From contig CM060731.1 of the NCBI GenBank assembly GCA_030704615.1, positions 78,346,756 to 78,410,755 of the forward strand: a stretch of 64,000 bases of DNA, read 5' to 3'. Both the position numbers and the translations under genes were made by a program. The DNA is from Takakia lepidozioides. Its lineage: Eukaryota > Streptophyta > Takakiopsida > Takakiales > Takakiaceae. Shown here one piece after another: positions 30,660-42,160 of this stretch (the stretch's first letter is position 1; the number at the start of each line of letters is the position of its first letter). The notes below the pieces were generated by a model. That model was not told the origin of the DNA, did not search any database, and saw only the letters and a list, made by a program, of their open reading frames with translations.

Positions 30660-31918
30660 TTAGGTATGGCCATTACTAGTACTATTGCTTGGTGATAGAT
30701 TCGATTTGGATGGATGAGTTATTAGGCTAGCTTTTGCCGGTTTTTCCCGGTTTGAAATCTTCATATGTGGCACAACATGCCACGTATCATTGGTTCTCCG
30801 CCAAATTTTCTGCAACCCTACACTCAATATTGCATTGTCGGATTCCACGTGCCTCAACAAGTTGGGATGACATTAGATTCCAATACTTTCGTCTCCGCCA
30901 TCTTTTCACTTGGGTCGGTACAGGCACATAACTGCTTAACAACTGTTTTTGGAAGACTCTTTAACGGTATGTCAGCTTTTCAAATATCTGGGTTTAGGCT
31001 CAACCTTCCATATTAACGGTTGGGACATAGAAGACGATGACAGGATGGCCTCGTTAGTATCGGTGCGAACTCTAACGGCGTAGAAATGTAATCCCCACTG
31101 TCGTTTGTAACAAGAATCCACACACAAGTCATGGGACTATGCACTTTGAGGCTTCCAGTGGCTCAAAATTTCTCGTGCACCAGCATGGGTTCCTCTGAAG
31201 TGGAGTTTTACTCTGTCGAGAAACCTGTCCAATTCTTGAAGGATGCCGATGACAATGGTTTTGCAATTGCGGAGGAACATCTCCTAGCAACACGTTTCGA
31301 GTACCAGATTGGCATTGTCTTCCTCGAAAGAGAGGTTTACGGTATCGACGGGAAGTTGATCAAATATGAGCTCTATAGCAACAAACGAGATACCGGGAGT
31401 TCTTGCGGGGTGGCATTGGTGGCAATGGTCCCGACAAGTCTGAGTTGATGTTGCAAGCTACAAGAAGATCGGGGGATCCCAACAAGATAGCCAAGGCTGT
31501 CAGCATGTGTGCGGAGGGAGCTCCTTTGGTGTCTAGAGTTCTGCATCTGAAGGGCGAGGAGAGATTCGGCTCTTATAAACAAAAATTGAACACCCCTCCC
31601 GGTTTGGATGCAGACTCGCACAGGCCGGACAGGGACAACTTCTCCACTCCGCGTGTTCCATTGCATCAGAGATTTGTTTCCGGAATGTCTAGTGCAGAGG
31701 AACTTCTTACAAAGCCAGACCCAGGTATCTCCCACTGTCAATGCAATGGGGTGCAAGAGTTGAACGTCCTCCCCAATGTGATGGAGTCCATGTGCCTTGA
31801 CGAAGTCTGGCACATAGAACGCACCAGTGATGGGTCTCGAGTGAAGTGCACGGCGATCAGGGCCACCAATCGTGAGAAGTGCAAGTCCTCCATATCCAGA
31901 GGCTTAAAATCTCCTTAA
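30660..31918 (+). pseudogene. Unrecognised ORF pair, one frameshifted protein
   Basis: ORF 31131-31448 (EFYSVEKPVQFLKDADDNGF, FEYQIGIVFLEREVYGIDGK) and ORF 31403-31918 (KAVSMCAEGAPLVSRVLHLK, LHQRFVSGMSSAEELLTKPD, ISHCQCNGVQELNVLPNVME) appear to be successive parts of one protein joined by a frameshift near 31390-31400. The residue complexity looks genuinely coding. The second half has a CQC pair, and a CKSS follows near the end. I do not recognise the family. The region 30660-31130 before it has no supported gene. It may be another transposon-borne gene. Confidence 0.35.
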
Positions 31919-32189
31919 TTATATACGACCGCCAAATATTGGCGGTCACTCGAGAGGCGGACAATGCTAGAGCAAATTTGGAACCAGCAAATCGTAAAGA
32001 TAATGAAAACTAAAATGGTATGAATGCAGACAACTCTCCAACTTTCTTGTTTTCTTGTAATGTTTTAAATCTCAATGACTTTGAATGATGGATAAAAAAT
32101 AGTTGTTCTACTCAATTGTAATGTTGTTCATTCTTCTAGCCAAAATAAATTTTGTATGAATAAATTCTGTTAGAGTGGTTGGGATTTAA

Positions 32190-34070
32190 AAAAAAACCTT
32201 TTGCTTAGTAATACTTGCAAGTTTTCATATAACCTCCTAAACACTTTTCCATTTTTTTTTTTGGATTGGTTTGGATTTTTTACTGACATTTTTATAGGTC
32301 CTAAATGTTACTCTTTCATAATATTTGTTTCTTATCTAATATACTTTAGCTTAACATAAGCCCAGTACCACAAAAATATCTTTGTAATGTTTGAAGCTTG
32401 ACACTCGGAATTAATTGTTTTTTCTAACTTTGAGGTTGCATACTAGAGTGGTTGGAATATTTAATTGAAAATTTGTATAGGTCCTAAATCACCCTTATCA
32501 TTCATATTTTTGCCGGAGACTTAACCCTATAGCCTTAATCCTATAGCCTAAAACGTAGTTGCTACATTTGAAGCTCAATTAATTGCATTTTCCAGCTTAC
32601 ATGTATGACAGAGTCATCGAGATATGTACTTGGAAATTCTTACTCTTTCATATGTTTTTTACTTGAAGTACTTTTGTTTATCCGAAACCCTATACCGCAA
32701 AACCTCATTCAAATGTTTGAAGTTCATTCAAATCAATTTTTGAGCTTTGGGTATAATATAAATTACAATGGTTAGAATATTATATTGACTTCATTGTTGA
32801 ATGTTTTAAGAATTATAGGTCCTAAACATTCATGCATATTTTTATGTGGTTCATACTTTTATTTTTTATAAATTTTATGCCCCTACAACCTTATATCCAT
32901 GTTTGAAGCTTCTTAAGAAAGCAAATTCCTACTTTGGAATACAATACATTCAAGGTTGGGATATTTGATTGAAATTTTTTATAGGCTCCAAACACTGTTG
33001 TTGTTTTTTGAAAGTTTTTATAGGACCTCGTACACAAACTATCTCTTCCATATTAGTTTCTCATTGATATTTTTGTTTCCACCTCATATCCATGTTTAAA
33101 AGCCCAAGTCCCGTTTTTGTGTTTTTTTTGTTTGTTTTTTTTTTCCTCCCATTTCTAAATTTTTCAGCTTTGGGGTACAATAGAGTGGGGATGTGGTCGG
33201 AACAAATTTTAATCCAAACATGTATAAGATTGAATTAGCTCATTAAAACAATTGCTTAGTACTACTTGGTAGCAATTTTGTATGGAACTTCCTTATAAGC
33301 ACTTTTCAACCCTTTGTTTACATTGAATAGTTTTTTTTTTTTTTTTTTTTGGCTAGTACTAAGCTTTGGGGACTTAGTCTATAGAATTTTACGATATTTA
33401 ATTGAGAGATTTTATATGTCTTAATTACTCTTGTAAATTTGTTTGTCATTGAATAGTACCAAATTTGCTTACCCTAAATCCTAGTATGTCACCCTAAAAA
33501 TCTTTTTTGATTGTTTGAAGTTCACTATTTTTTTTTTCTCATTGACTCACTTTATAATAAGATAAAGTGGTCTGGATTTTTAATTGATATTTTTGTAGAT
33601 CCTAAGTTCCATTCTTTCATATTTGTTCTTACCTATACTTTAGCTTAATAGCCTAAGCCCAGTACCCCAAAAAATATCGTTGTAATGTTTGAAGCTCACT
33701 CAAAAATTTCTTTTCTAACTTTGGGTTGCATACTACTAAGAGTTGTTGGAACATTTAATTAAAATTTTGTATTGGTCTAAAGAGTATCCCATTATTTGTA
33801 CCATTCACACTTTTGCTTGTTCTAAACCCTAGTATACCCTAAAACGTAGTTTTTACATTTGAAGCTCATTGATTCATTTTATTCTAGCTTATATGTATGA
33901 TAGAGTCCTGGGGATGTTTACTTGGAAATTCTTATATGTTTTACACACTCGTCCAATTTTATTTTGTACTTGATAGTACTTTTACTTCTCCAAACCCCTA
34001 TAACCTAAACCTCATTTAAATATTTGAAGTTCATTCAAATCATTTTTTCAGCTTTGGGTCCGAGTTTAAA
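32190..34070. repeat. AT-rich satellite-like tract, ~150-190-bp period
   Basis: The word TTTGAAGCTCA-TTCAAA (with variants) recurs near 32390, 32568, 32716, 32902, 33092, 33513, 33685, 33855 and 34021. Most spacings fall between 148 and 190. Companion words recur in the same order: TTTAATTGAAAATTTTGTA, TAGGTCCTAAA, CCCTAAAAC. In addition 32340-32765 matches 33640-34065 over ~425 bp, giving a higher-order duplication of ~1.3 kb. Base composition is strongly AT, with T-runs. There are no coding frames. Confidence 0.65.
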
Positions 34071-35381
34071 AAATCTAATGGCAGTGCATTCTGCATTGCG
34101 GAATGCACTAGAGGGAGCTGACAAGGTGCATTCCCCAACGGCACGATAAATACAAACAAAATATTTTGGCAGTGCTTTATTCTTGTAGAAGCGATAAATT
34201 TTCTTCATCGAGGGGAACCGAACTGCAACTTGAGAGGGGCAAGAAATTCTTCCCGTGCTCATTCTTTCCCACATGCAATTGACCTGGGGTGCATATCCAT
34301 TGTCTGCATTCGGTGCTTCGACTATGTATTCTATTGTATTTGCACTTGTGGGCCCAGTGATGTAGTGATGTAGTGATGTAGTGGTTGTTGGAGCATCCGC
34401 ACTCGAAGCCCGTGGCCGAAGGGGAGATACTTTTTACATTCGCTGTATCTTGTATCAGGATGTTACAAGTGCTTACAAGTACTGCTGATTCTTAGCAGCG
34501 AAAACTGTATAGATCATGGAATCCACTGTGAGAAAGACTGATAGGGTATTCACCTGCAGGAGCCCCTGCACTGGAACCCCGGAAGAGATGGACTCTTCTT
34601 AAAGCAGCGCTGGTCCCATTACTGCACTGTGAGTGGTGATCGACGCAAGAAAGGGATATGTCGACCTATAGAATTAAGGAATTAAGAAACTTTATACTGT
34701 CCACAGGAAGCAGAAGTAGTTTGGCAATCTGGAGATTACTCACAAGCTTTCCGGGCCTGTGTATACGCGCTTACTTCACAATTAAGTTTGCATGTTTCAT
34801 CTCCCTTACAGAGGATCCTCAGGTCATCAACCATACATTGTGGAATGCCCAGAGTGCACGTGATCTCAAGGAGAGAACAGTACAGTTTTGATAGTCCAAA
34901 TGTTCATTATTCTCCTCTATTATATTGAGCCCTGTAGACTGACCAGAGTTGAGCATACTTTTAATTTAAAGTGTCCAGATCGCTTGATTGCAGTATGGAG
35001 CACTCATATTTCGTGTGCTCTGGAAATCCTTCGAACGAGGTATGTGACCCAAGTGCTCAACCATGAAAGATCTGTAGCCTGATTGAGAAGGCCCGGGTTC
35101 TAAGGTTCTAAAAGGGCGGCTCAATTGCCACAGACACAGCGGGAAGATCTTTTTCCGTCTCTTAACAATTGTAGAAGGGCTCAGAGTATCTTCATCGATC
35201 AATCTTAGATAGATTGAGTGAATCCAACTGCAACTTGAGAGGGGTGCAAGCAATTCTTTCCCGCGTTCATTTGGTGTATCTGAAAGGACTCTCGAAGGAC
35301 CCCTGCAGATCGGCAATTCTCTCCCGCGTTCATTTGGTGTATCTGGAAGGACTCTCGAAGGACCCCTGCAGATCACTTGAG
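34071..35381 (+). other. Upstream region of the PIN-like gene; duplicated segments
   Basis: No gene is supported. A segment with CTGCAACTTGAGAGGGG then TTCTTCCCG-C-TCATT occurs at 34225-34265 and again at 35225-35270. A ~62-bp unit containing CGCGTTCATTTGGTGTATCT is tandemly duplicated at 35252-35312 and 35313-35375, ending 6 bases before the ATG. ORF 34658-34891 has no recognised domain. Confidence 0.45.
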
Positions 35382-38300
35382 ATGTTGACATTGGAGCAGT
35401 TTTATCATGTACTCAGTGCAGTGTTCCTACTATATGTTGCGTTAGTCCTCGGATATGGGTCGGTGAGATGGTGGAACATCGTTACTGCTGATCAATGCCG
35501 GGGGCTCAACAGTTTCACGTCATATATCGTTTTTCCTGCACTCCTGTTTCAGATACAGGCCCTCAACGACCCCTACACAATTCTTGTAGCTTTCTGTCTT
35601 ATTCTGGGTAGGCTCGACCAAAGCTATGTACACACTCCTTTATAGATTTTACTCAATACATACATGTGATCTCCTTAGACTCTTTGATGGGAGACACGAC
35701 TTCAGATAGGGGAGGTTTGTTGAATCTTTAAACTTGTTTAACTATTTCCTTTTACTTGTGAGGCTCTCACAGATATTTATCTTTAGCCCTGGAATGGAAT
35801 ATAGGGATCTGGATGATCGTAGGTAGTTGAATTCGGGATTTAGACCTTTTCAGGTACTTTCAGATCTTGGAGTCTTCACATTGTCTCAATTACTTGGGGC
35901 ATGAGTTTTTCCAATCGGGTACATTAATAATGTGAAGGATCATATTTTTGAAACTACGGAAATGTGAATTCATATCTTAGGAGAACCTGGAGATTTCATA
36001 ATCAAGTTCACATGCTCTTCTGGAAAGTACATGTACCGTTTCCTAACGATAGGTAGAGATTCTTGAGGATTTCTTCTAGTTTAAAGAGCTTATCATGAAA
36101 GCATAGAGCCAATCAAACTTTGTCATATATATTGCGAGATTGCAAGTGACCATGTAGGCTTATGTAGGATGGTTAACCAGCATCCACCGAGAGAGTACTA
36201 CAGGCATATGCGCTTGGTCTGGCAAGTTACTCGAATCATTTGAACATGAATATTACAATGTAATTTTCTGATCGGAAGAAAACTTGTGCGCACGTTTTAA
36301 AAACCTCTCCCAGCGCTCTTCTCGAGTCAAGTGCTGCCCTTTCTTTTCTGCTTCTCGGTCACTAACTAGTGCAGTTCCCTGTCCTATTAAATAAAGATGG
36401 TCCGAGTTAATTTCCTTGCAACACGGCGGTATGAATCTGCATGAAATTGTGGTTGGTTATGAGTCCATCTGTATGTCTTTCCCACCTGGATATTCTGTCC
36501 TCATCACTGAAGTGTTTTTAGTTGACATCTTCTGGACAATCGGAACCCGAGCCGATTCTGTGGTTCACTTCTTCCAGCCATGTCTGGATCAAGGCGATTG
36601 CCAATCCTGAACTTCCCAGAACTTGTTTGTGGTCTAGCAATTTTTGGAATCCCAGCACGAATATCGCAAATCAGTATATTCGTCTCAAGGACTAACATTT
36701 TCTAAGCTGTATGTTTACATACAATCCATTCATCGACATTTATGCTGAATAATGCCTATCTGTGCCTTCCAGTTATCCTTTGTGGGTGGGCGTGGTTCGG
36801 AGATGATAGCATCGACTGGGTCATCACTCTCCTGCAGCTTGCAGTAGTGCCCAACAATATCATTATTGGTATACCTATTCTAATGCCGCTCTACACTGGT
36901 GCTACTAAGGGAATTGCAACTCTCTTCATTGGATATGTGCTGTCGATCAACGTGTTTCTAATCCTCTACGAAACTCGCAAAGCACTTCTTGATATCTCCG
37001 CAAAGGTAGAGCCATTTGTTTCAGAGGGTGTGAAGAGCGTCGAAGATAGCACCGCTGTTGCGGTTGTCGCTGGCAGATCCTCAAGTGAGGAAGCCCAATT
37101 CCGCAATTCTTGTACATTATCACATCGAACTGAATCCTCATTGCGGCCTCAAAGCCAGGGGATTTCTGGTACTTATTCACCGAGATCACTGAATGACTCA
37201 ATGTGGTACATCATGCATAATTTGGTTATCTCAAACTCGGCATAAATTCGAACTACTCAAAGACGAGGACGCAACGTCACTCATACACATGATAGATATC
37301 TAACTGTGAAGTAAGTCCAGAGCTATTTCTACATCTCATTTACATGCTCAACTGTTTGCTACATCAGGATCAGTCGACGAAGGAAAGGCCGATGATTGTG
37401 AAATTACGATTGGTTCATCCCGGGTGGAGAAGGACCCAAACGTGTTCTCAGAAACTCGAGCGCAAGCAAGTCAGTTGGAAAACTCCAGGGGTACGTTCGT
37501 CACTGATGGGGAGGCCCGGATTCAAGCATCTGAGATCGACTATGCACTAGGGAGGGGTCGAGAGTACTTGGAAGTGAAGACAAATTTCCCAAAGCAAGTG
37601 GCTGTAAAGGTGATGAAGAAAATGATACAACTACCTGTGTTGTATGCCAGCTTTCCGGGTATCACATATTCGCTCATTGCGAGCAGGTAGAAGACTCTCG
37701 GTTCGAAGGATTTCGGTTCCAGATACGGTCTAGGTATCTAGATAGATGAAAAGGAAGAGTTGTACGTACCAAACTGAAACCACGTTGGAAGCTACGTCAT
37801 TTCCTTGAGCGAGTATAGATGAGATGAGAGCGTTGGCCTTTGCATGTACACAATCGGTATTGTCTCTGAAAGCCTGTACACATATAGTCGTAGTTGATCT
37901 AGCTAAACTACAATATTGGAGCATGACAAATTGACAATGGCACGACATACTCTACAAGGGCCTCGCCCGTGTACATTCCTATTCCTCAACTCTTCCTCAG
38001 CACTCCTCGAGAGCAGTCTGCTGTCCTCACCCAAGCTTTGTTAGGAAAGGAAAATGAGAGAGGTTTAACGTGACCCAGCGATTTCCTCAACATTCCTTAG
38101 CATGTATATAGCCTCTCGTCAATTATTTCAGTCACAGGCTCGGACCATGGGACCATAAGACAGACTTTCGAGAGCAGTTTTCCCTTCTTAGTCGATCTCT
38201 CAAGTACGGCTGACTGTAGATCTGAAATATATATCTTGACTCTGCTGTCTCTTGAATAAATCGGTGTTGAAATGGCTGTACATACGCTTGGCTCATACCT

Positions 38301-39138
38301 GCCTACTGTTCCTACTACCTGTCAGGCTTGCACATGGCGGGTGAGAAGACTGCTATCATGTGGAATATTGCTATCATGTGGAATATGGCTTACGCTAGTT
38401 GGATCGTTTTGGCGATTCGTTATTGGACCTACGGCCATGGGTCTGACATCCCTATTGATCGGACTCCGTGGAGAGACTTTGCGCTTCGCAATTGTTCAGG
38501 TCTGTTTATCTTTAACCATCGAACTGTCGAAATTTGCATAAATACTTTCTTAGACTTCGGAGATCGTGGTTCAAAATTATTAACAACATGTAAGTACTCA
38601 ATTAGGAAGCGAATGACTTCATATCTAAGATCTGCTTGCAAAGTGTCTCAATGACCGATGAATATCATAGGCTTGTCAATATTTGTTTGATCAGGTGCTA
38701 TAAGTGGGTAGTTGCTATACATTTGAATGCTTATGCCTTACCCTGCTTCCGCAACAGGCCGCACTGCCACAAGGAGTACAACTTGTATGCCAACATCTTC
38801 AGTGCGGCGTACGTTGAACTTCTCTACCATATTAAGATTTCCATTCGACTATACCATGATGTACAAGACGTAGAAAAAATCATATGCCAGGATACTATAT
38901 TAATGGAGAGCTCGATGTAGAGATGATTCATGCACTTCCACTAGGACCAGCTCATAGCACGATGACACTATATATCCCACGTGATGATCATTTGGTTAAA
39001 ATTTAAAGTTTGTAAGATTTCAGCGAAACCCTGACATGACAGAGACGTTGGTACTGGATTTGCAGGGTGTCAATTCAAACAATTGTCTTTCTGCCCATTA
39101 TGCTCGCCTACCACGTAGTGCGTGAGCTTTGGAAGTAG
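35382..39138 (+). pseudogene. Divergent PIN auxin-efflux-carrier gene, decayed
   Basis: PIN proteins export auxin across membranes. Exon 1 (35382-35608) encodes YVALVLGYGSVRWWNIVTAD, QCRGLNSF, the start of PIN helices 1-2. The second exon (about 36774-37243) has IDWVITLLQLAVVPNNIIIG, IPILMPLY. The third (to 37686) ends LYASFPGITYSLIASR at AG/GTAGAA. The fourth (to 38499) has GPTAMGLTSLLIGLRG and AIVQ at CAG/GTCTG. The fifth (from 38758) starts AALPQG and, in another frame, KEYNLYANIFSAAY. The last (39066-39138) has TIVFLPIMLAYHVVRELWK-stop. Splice positions at AIVQ/AALPQ match known PIN genes. Frameshifts in exons 4 and 5, the stop at 37243 and the lost GIVPFVFA segment indicate a pseudogene; the loop is very short. 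Confidence 0.7.
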
Positions 39139-39500
39139 CAGCTCAGATAGTGGAAGCTGATTTGGCAGGCCAGACATCGACAAGGAGCCTATAACTCAGG
39201 AAACTATTGTCTTTCCCTTATAAGTCCCTAGGTGAGGGTGACATACTCACATGTGGGAGACTTGCATTTGGGACTGTTCCCTACTTACTTAGAAGGAAAA
39301 TAGGTCACCTACGGAATACAATTGATACATTCCCATGAAGAGATATTTCCCTTGGAGATAGAATGCAGAGATATAGAATGGGAAGTTAGTATGTCCTAGG
39401 GACTCGAATCCAAAGGGAAATAAAGCGGGAAATAAATCGTATAGGGACTTCAATCGAGGGAAATTATATTCTAGGGATTTCAAGGAGCGAAGTGACTTGA
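39139..39500. other. No gene seen
   Basis: Low-complexity GGGA/AATA words (AGGGAAATAAAG, GGGACTT) recur at 39395-39485. Nothing else is recognisable. Confidence 0.4.
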
Positions 39501-39709
39501 ATTTAGAGATACAAACTTACTTAATACACCGCATAATCCATATACAAAGTAAGATTTATGAATGCTTCATTCTCTTTCTTCCCATCTAAGGCATTAACTT
39601 TCTTACCATCTAAGGCATTAAAAGGATCTGATGTAATCCTCTTATACCCTTGAACCTTAAACAGATAATTATCGATGCGTTGGTACCATTCTCTAGGTGA
39701 CCGTTTCAA
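39501..39709 (-). pseudogene. Ty1/copia reverse transcriptase fragment
   Basis: The 62-codon ORF begins KRSPREWYQRIDNYLFKVQG, YKRITSDPFN. This is the copia RT block LKQSPRxWYxxID...GYxRSxxDP, followed after a short duplication (NALDGKK twice) by LTLYMDYAVY, a mutated form of the YVDD catalytic box. It is an isolated fragment of about 200 bp with no flanking element sequence. Confidence 0.7.
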
Positions 39710-39837
39710 GTAATTTACATATCATGTTTTGTGTTTTTAGGCTCATGTTTGGCCTTTCAGTTGAGTCATAAATATTTCTTCCTGAAGATAACCATTAAGG
39801 TAGACGAACCAAGAGTTGCGTACCTAGACTCAAATCC

Positions 39838-40128
39838 TTTGAGAATCTCTTCTGCTCACTTCCACCAGTACCTAGCCTGTTTCACCGGGCGATCCTGCTT
39901 CCAAAATATAGAGTCGATTAGCCTAGGGTATCTGATATTAGTCATACGTTGCAGCTGACCCCACCATCTGACCTTGAATTTATCTCGTCGGGAGCTTAAG
40001 GGAGGGATGCCAAACCCACCCCGAACAGCCACATTGGCTGTTTTGGAGCATGCTGACATGCATGCACTCCTTAAGCACCCTCACTTGAATGGATTCTAGA
40101 GACTTAGCCTGGTTGGATTTATCAACCC
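39838..40128 (-). pseudogene. LINE C-terminal fragment (third copy of the family)
   Basis: ORF 39856-40059 reads MSACSKTANVAVRGGFGIPP and KFKVRWWGQLQRM, matching 15277-15400 of the LINE at 13.6-16.1 kb almost residue for residue. The match continues on both sides in other frames (to SNQAKSLESIQV near 40090). It ends where the TROL-derived segment begins. Confidence 0.8.
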
Positions 40129-40139
40129 ACACTGCAGGC

Positions 40140-41400
40140 GGGGAGAGAGAGAGAGAGAGAGAGCTCAGAAAATCAGCAAGGCCAAGCAGCTGCTGCTACT
40201 TCTAGTGTGGTTGGCACCAACTATAGTTGTCCTGCAACATGCATGAGTCACTTGTCAGGGAACAATCCAAATACACTAAACGAACAAATACACAGCAATG
40301 AAGATATTTAGCGAGAACTTCTAACCCAGCTCAGTGATGGAAAGAATCAGGAGGTAGATGAACCTCAAGGAACACTTTGTTATGTACCCAGCTGTCCACT
40401 GTGCAACAATGAATTTGATATTACTCACAGCCGAAAAGAGCGCTAGCATCACATAGATGGAATAAATAAGAGCCACATACACCAAAGCTTCCATCAGGTC
40501 GGTAATTGTCAAATGTGAAGACTTCTCAAGATTGGTAGCAGCCACAGCAATTCGTTTGTCTAGTGGGGAAAATAAGGATCTATTAATACTGGGAAACTCC
40601 CTCTTCGCTTTTTCCATCTCCCAAGATAACACTAGCTCGAACACCTGCCTAATTGGCTCAGTTTAACCTGGCAGTCCCATACGTACCACTGCCCCATGTA
40701 TAGCTTCTATTTTAAGGTCAAAATCCTGCATCACTGACACCGTGATCCTAATATGAAGGCCATGCTCATACTGTTCAAGGAGGTTGGTGATTGACAAGAA
40801 CAAATCAAACATATCACACCCATCTCCACTTTGTGACCAGCTTTAAGAGAATATATATAGGATGTAGTAGTGTGTGGAGACAACAGAGACCTGCCAACCA
40901 TTTTGTCCCTCACCACCGTCCTCATAGGCTCCTTTAAAGCCACTCTTTGCCAGTAACTTAGAAACTGCTGCAGAGTTCACATCAAAACTGTTCCTCAACA
41001 CAGAGACGGAGCATCAACATCTCATACGAAATGTTCTCACTGAACAAAGTAAATGCTCTAAAACAAATAACCATTTAGTTTTGGCGTGCAGACAAAAAGA
41101 GAGGCCCGTGCTACTACAACTAGACATTTTGAGCCGCATGAGTATATTAGTCAAGGAACTGCAAAGCAGCCACATAAATTGTAGACTCATGTCTCTCAAA
41201 CATGCACAACCGTCAAAGACAAGCTGAAAATCAGAAGATGTGAAATCAATGTGCCCTCCCTCAAAGCTCCTCATTCGCAAAAGTTCATTCTACGTAGATG
41301 CCCAAAGAGAAAAACAAGAGGGAGGGCAGGCCCGCTAGACGCTGGAACGGCATGGAATGCTTCCCCAATGTCATCAGTGTTGCTTTTGTTATTCATGAAA
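40140..41400 (-). pseudogene. Partial duplicate of the TROL gene
   Basis: This segment repeats, in order and orientation, part of the TROL gene at 52.4-53.6 kb including introns. It holds a copy of exon 4 (about 40167-40242, next to a GA microsatellite as in the parent), exon 3 (about 40478-40570), exon 2 (about 40886-41000) and intron 1 (41010-41290). At 41300-41390 it jumps to a piece of exon 1 (GEAFHAVPASSGPALPL against GEAFPGIREQ... of TROL). Exon 2' keeps AKLL-like and GFKGAY codons with a 6-bp in-frame deletion; exons 3' and 4' are frameshifted. With no start exon or 3' end it cannot encode TROL. Confidence 0.8.
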
Positions 41401-42160
41401 GAGCAAAGCCATGCAGTCTGCATTTGGAAACATATTACAACCCTAAAAGACATTGGTAAGGCATGGCACCACAATATCAGTCGACGAGCTTCGCCACCTT
41501 TGCCACCTGTTTGCTTTTCGGAAAAAGGAGAGCCTGGAAGCCCTTGTTATCTTTCATTTGGGATTATTGCAGGGAAAAAAAACAAAGCAAAACGCTCAAA
41601 AGGGATGAAGCAGTGGATCCAAATATCATGACCGTGGAAGAGCTTGTGAAAAAAAATGGAGTGCTGAAGCCTGTTCTAAGTTTTGATCAAAACTGATGTG
41701 TGTGAATGGTCTCTGAGTCTTCCGAAAACGAGGACCCAATCGTTCAACTCTTTCTGACAAGCTTTTAGAGTGTGAAATTTGACTAAACTGTCAATCTTTT
41801 GAATATTTTCAAAGTTAGTGTCAAACTAGCATTTCCACAAGGCTTTTGAGAGCAAATCTTCCCCCCCATGCAGGTAGTGTTCATTCTTCATACTTGAATA
41901 TGTCAAGTTCCTGGACTGGAAACCGTAACCCAACAGTTGGGTCTACCCGGATTGAGCCTACATTAGAGGTGATCTGTAATACCCACCCACATGGCCACCC
42001 AGCTCCCATGTTCATTTTCTTTGAAAGGGGTTGGCTCAGGCGCCACTCCACTTGTTGGAGTTCAAGTTTGAATGACTAAATTTCCATCCTGATCGATGAG
42101 CCTTGCTCCTCCTCGCTGATTGCATCTATGCCTCGTGACACAGCTAGCGAGCCGCCCACC
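41401..42160. other. No recognisable gene
   Basis: Short ORFs (for example 41463-41696, with MTVEELVKKNGVLKPVLSFD) have no recognised domain. The region lies between the TROL duplicate and the 3' end of the RING gene, so the part near 42160 is probably that gene's 3' untranslated region. Confidence 0.35.
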
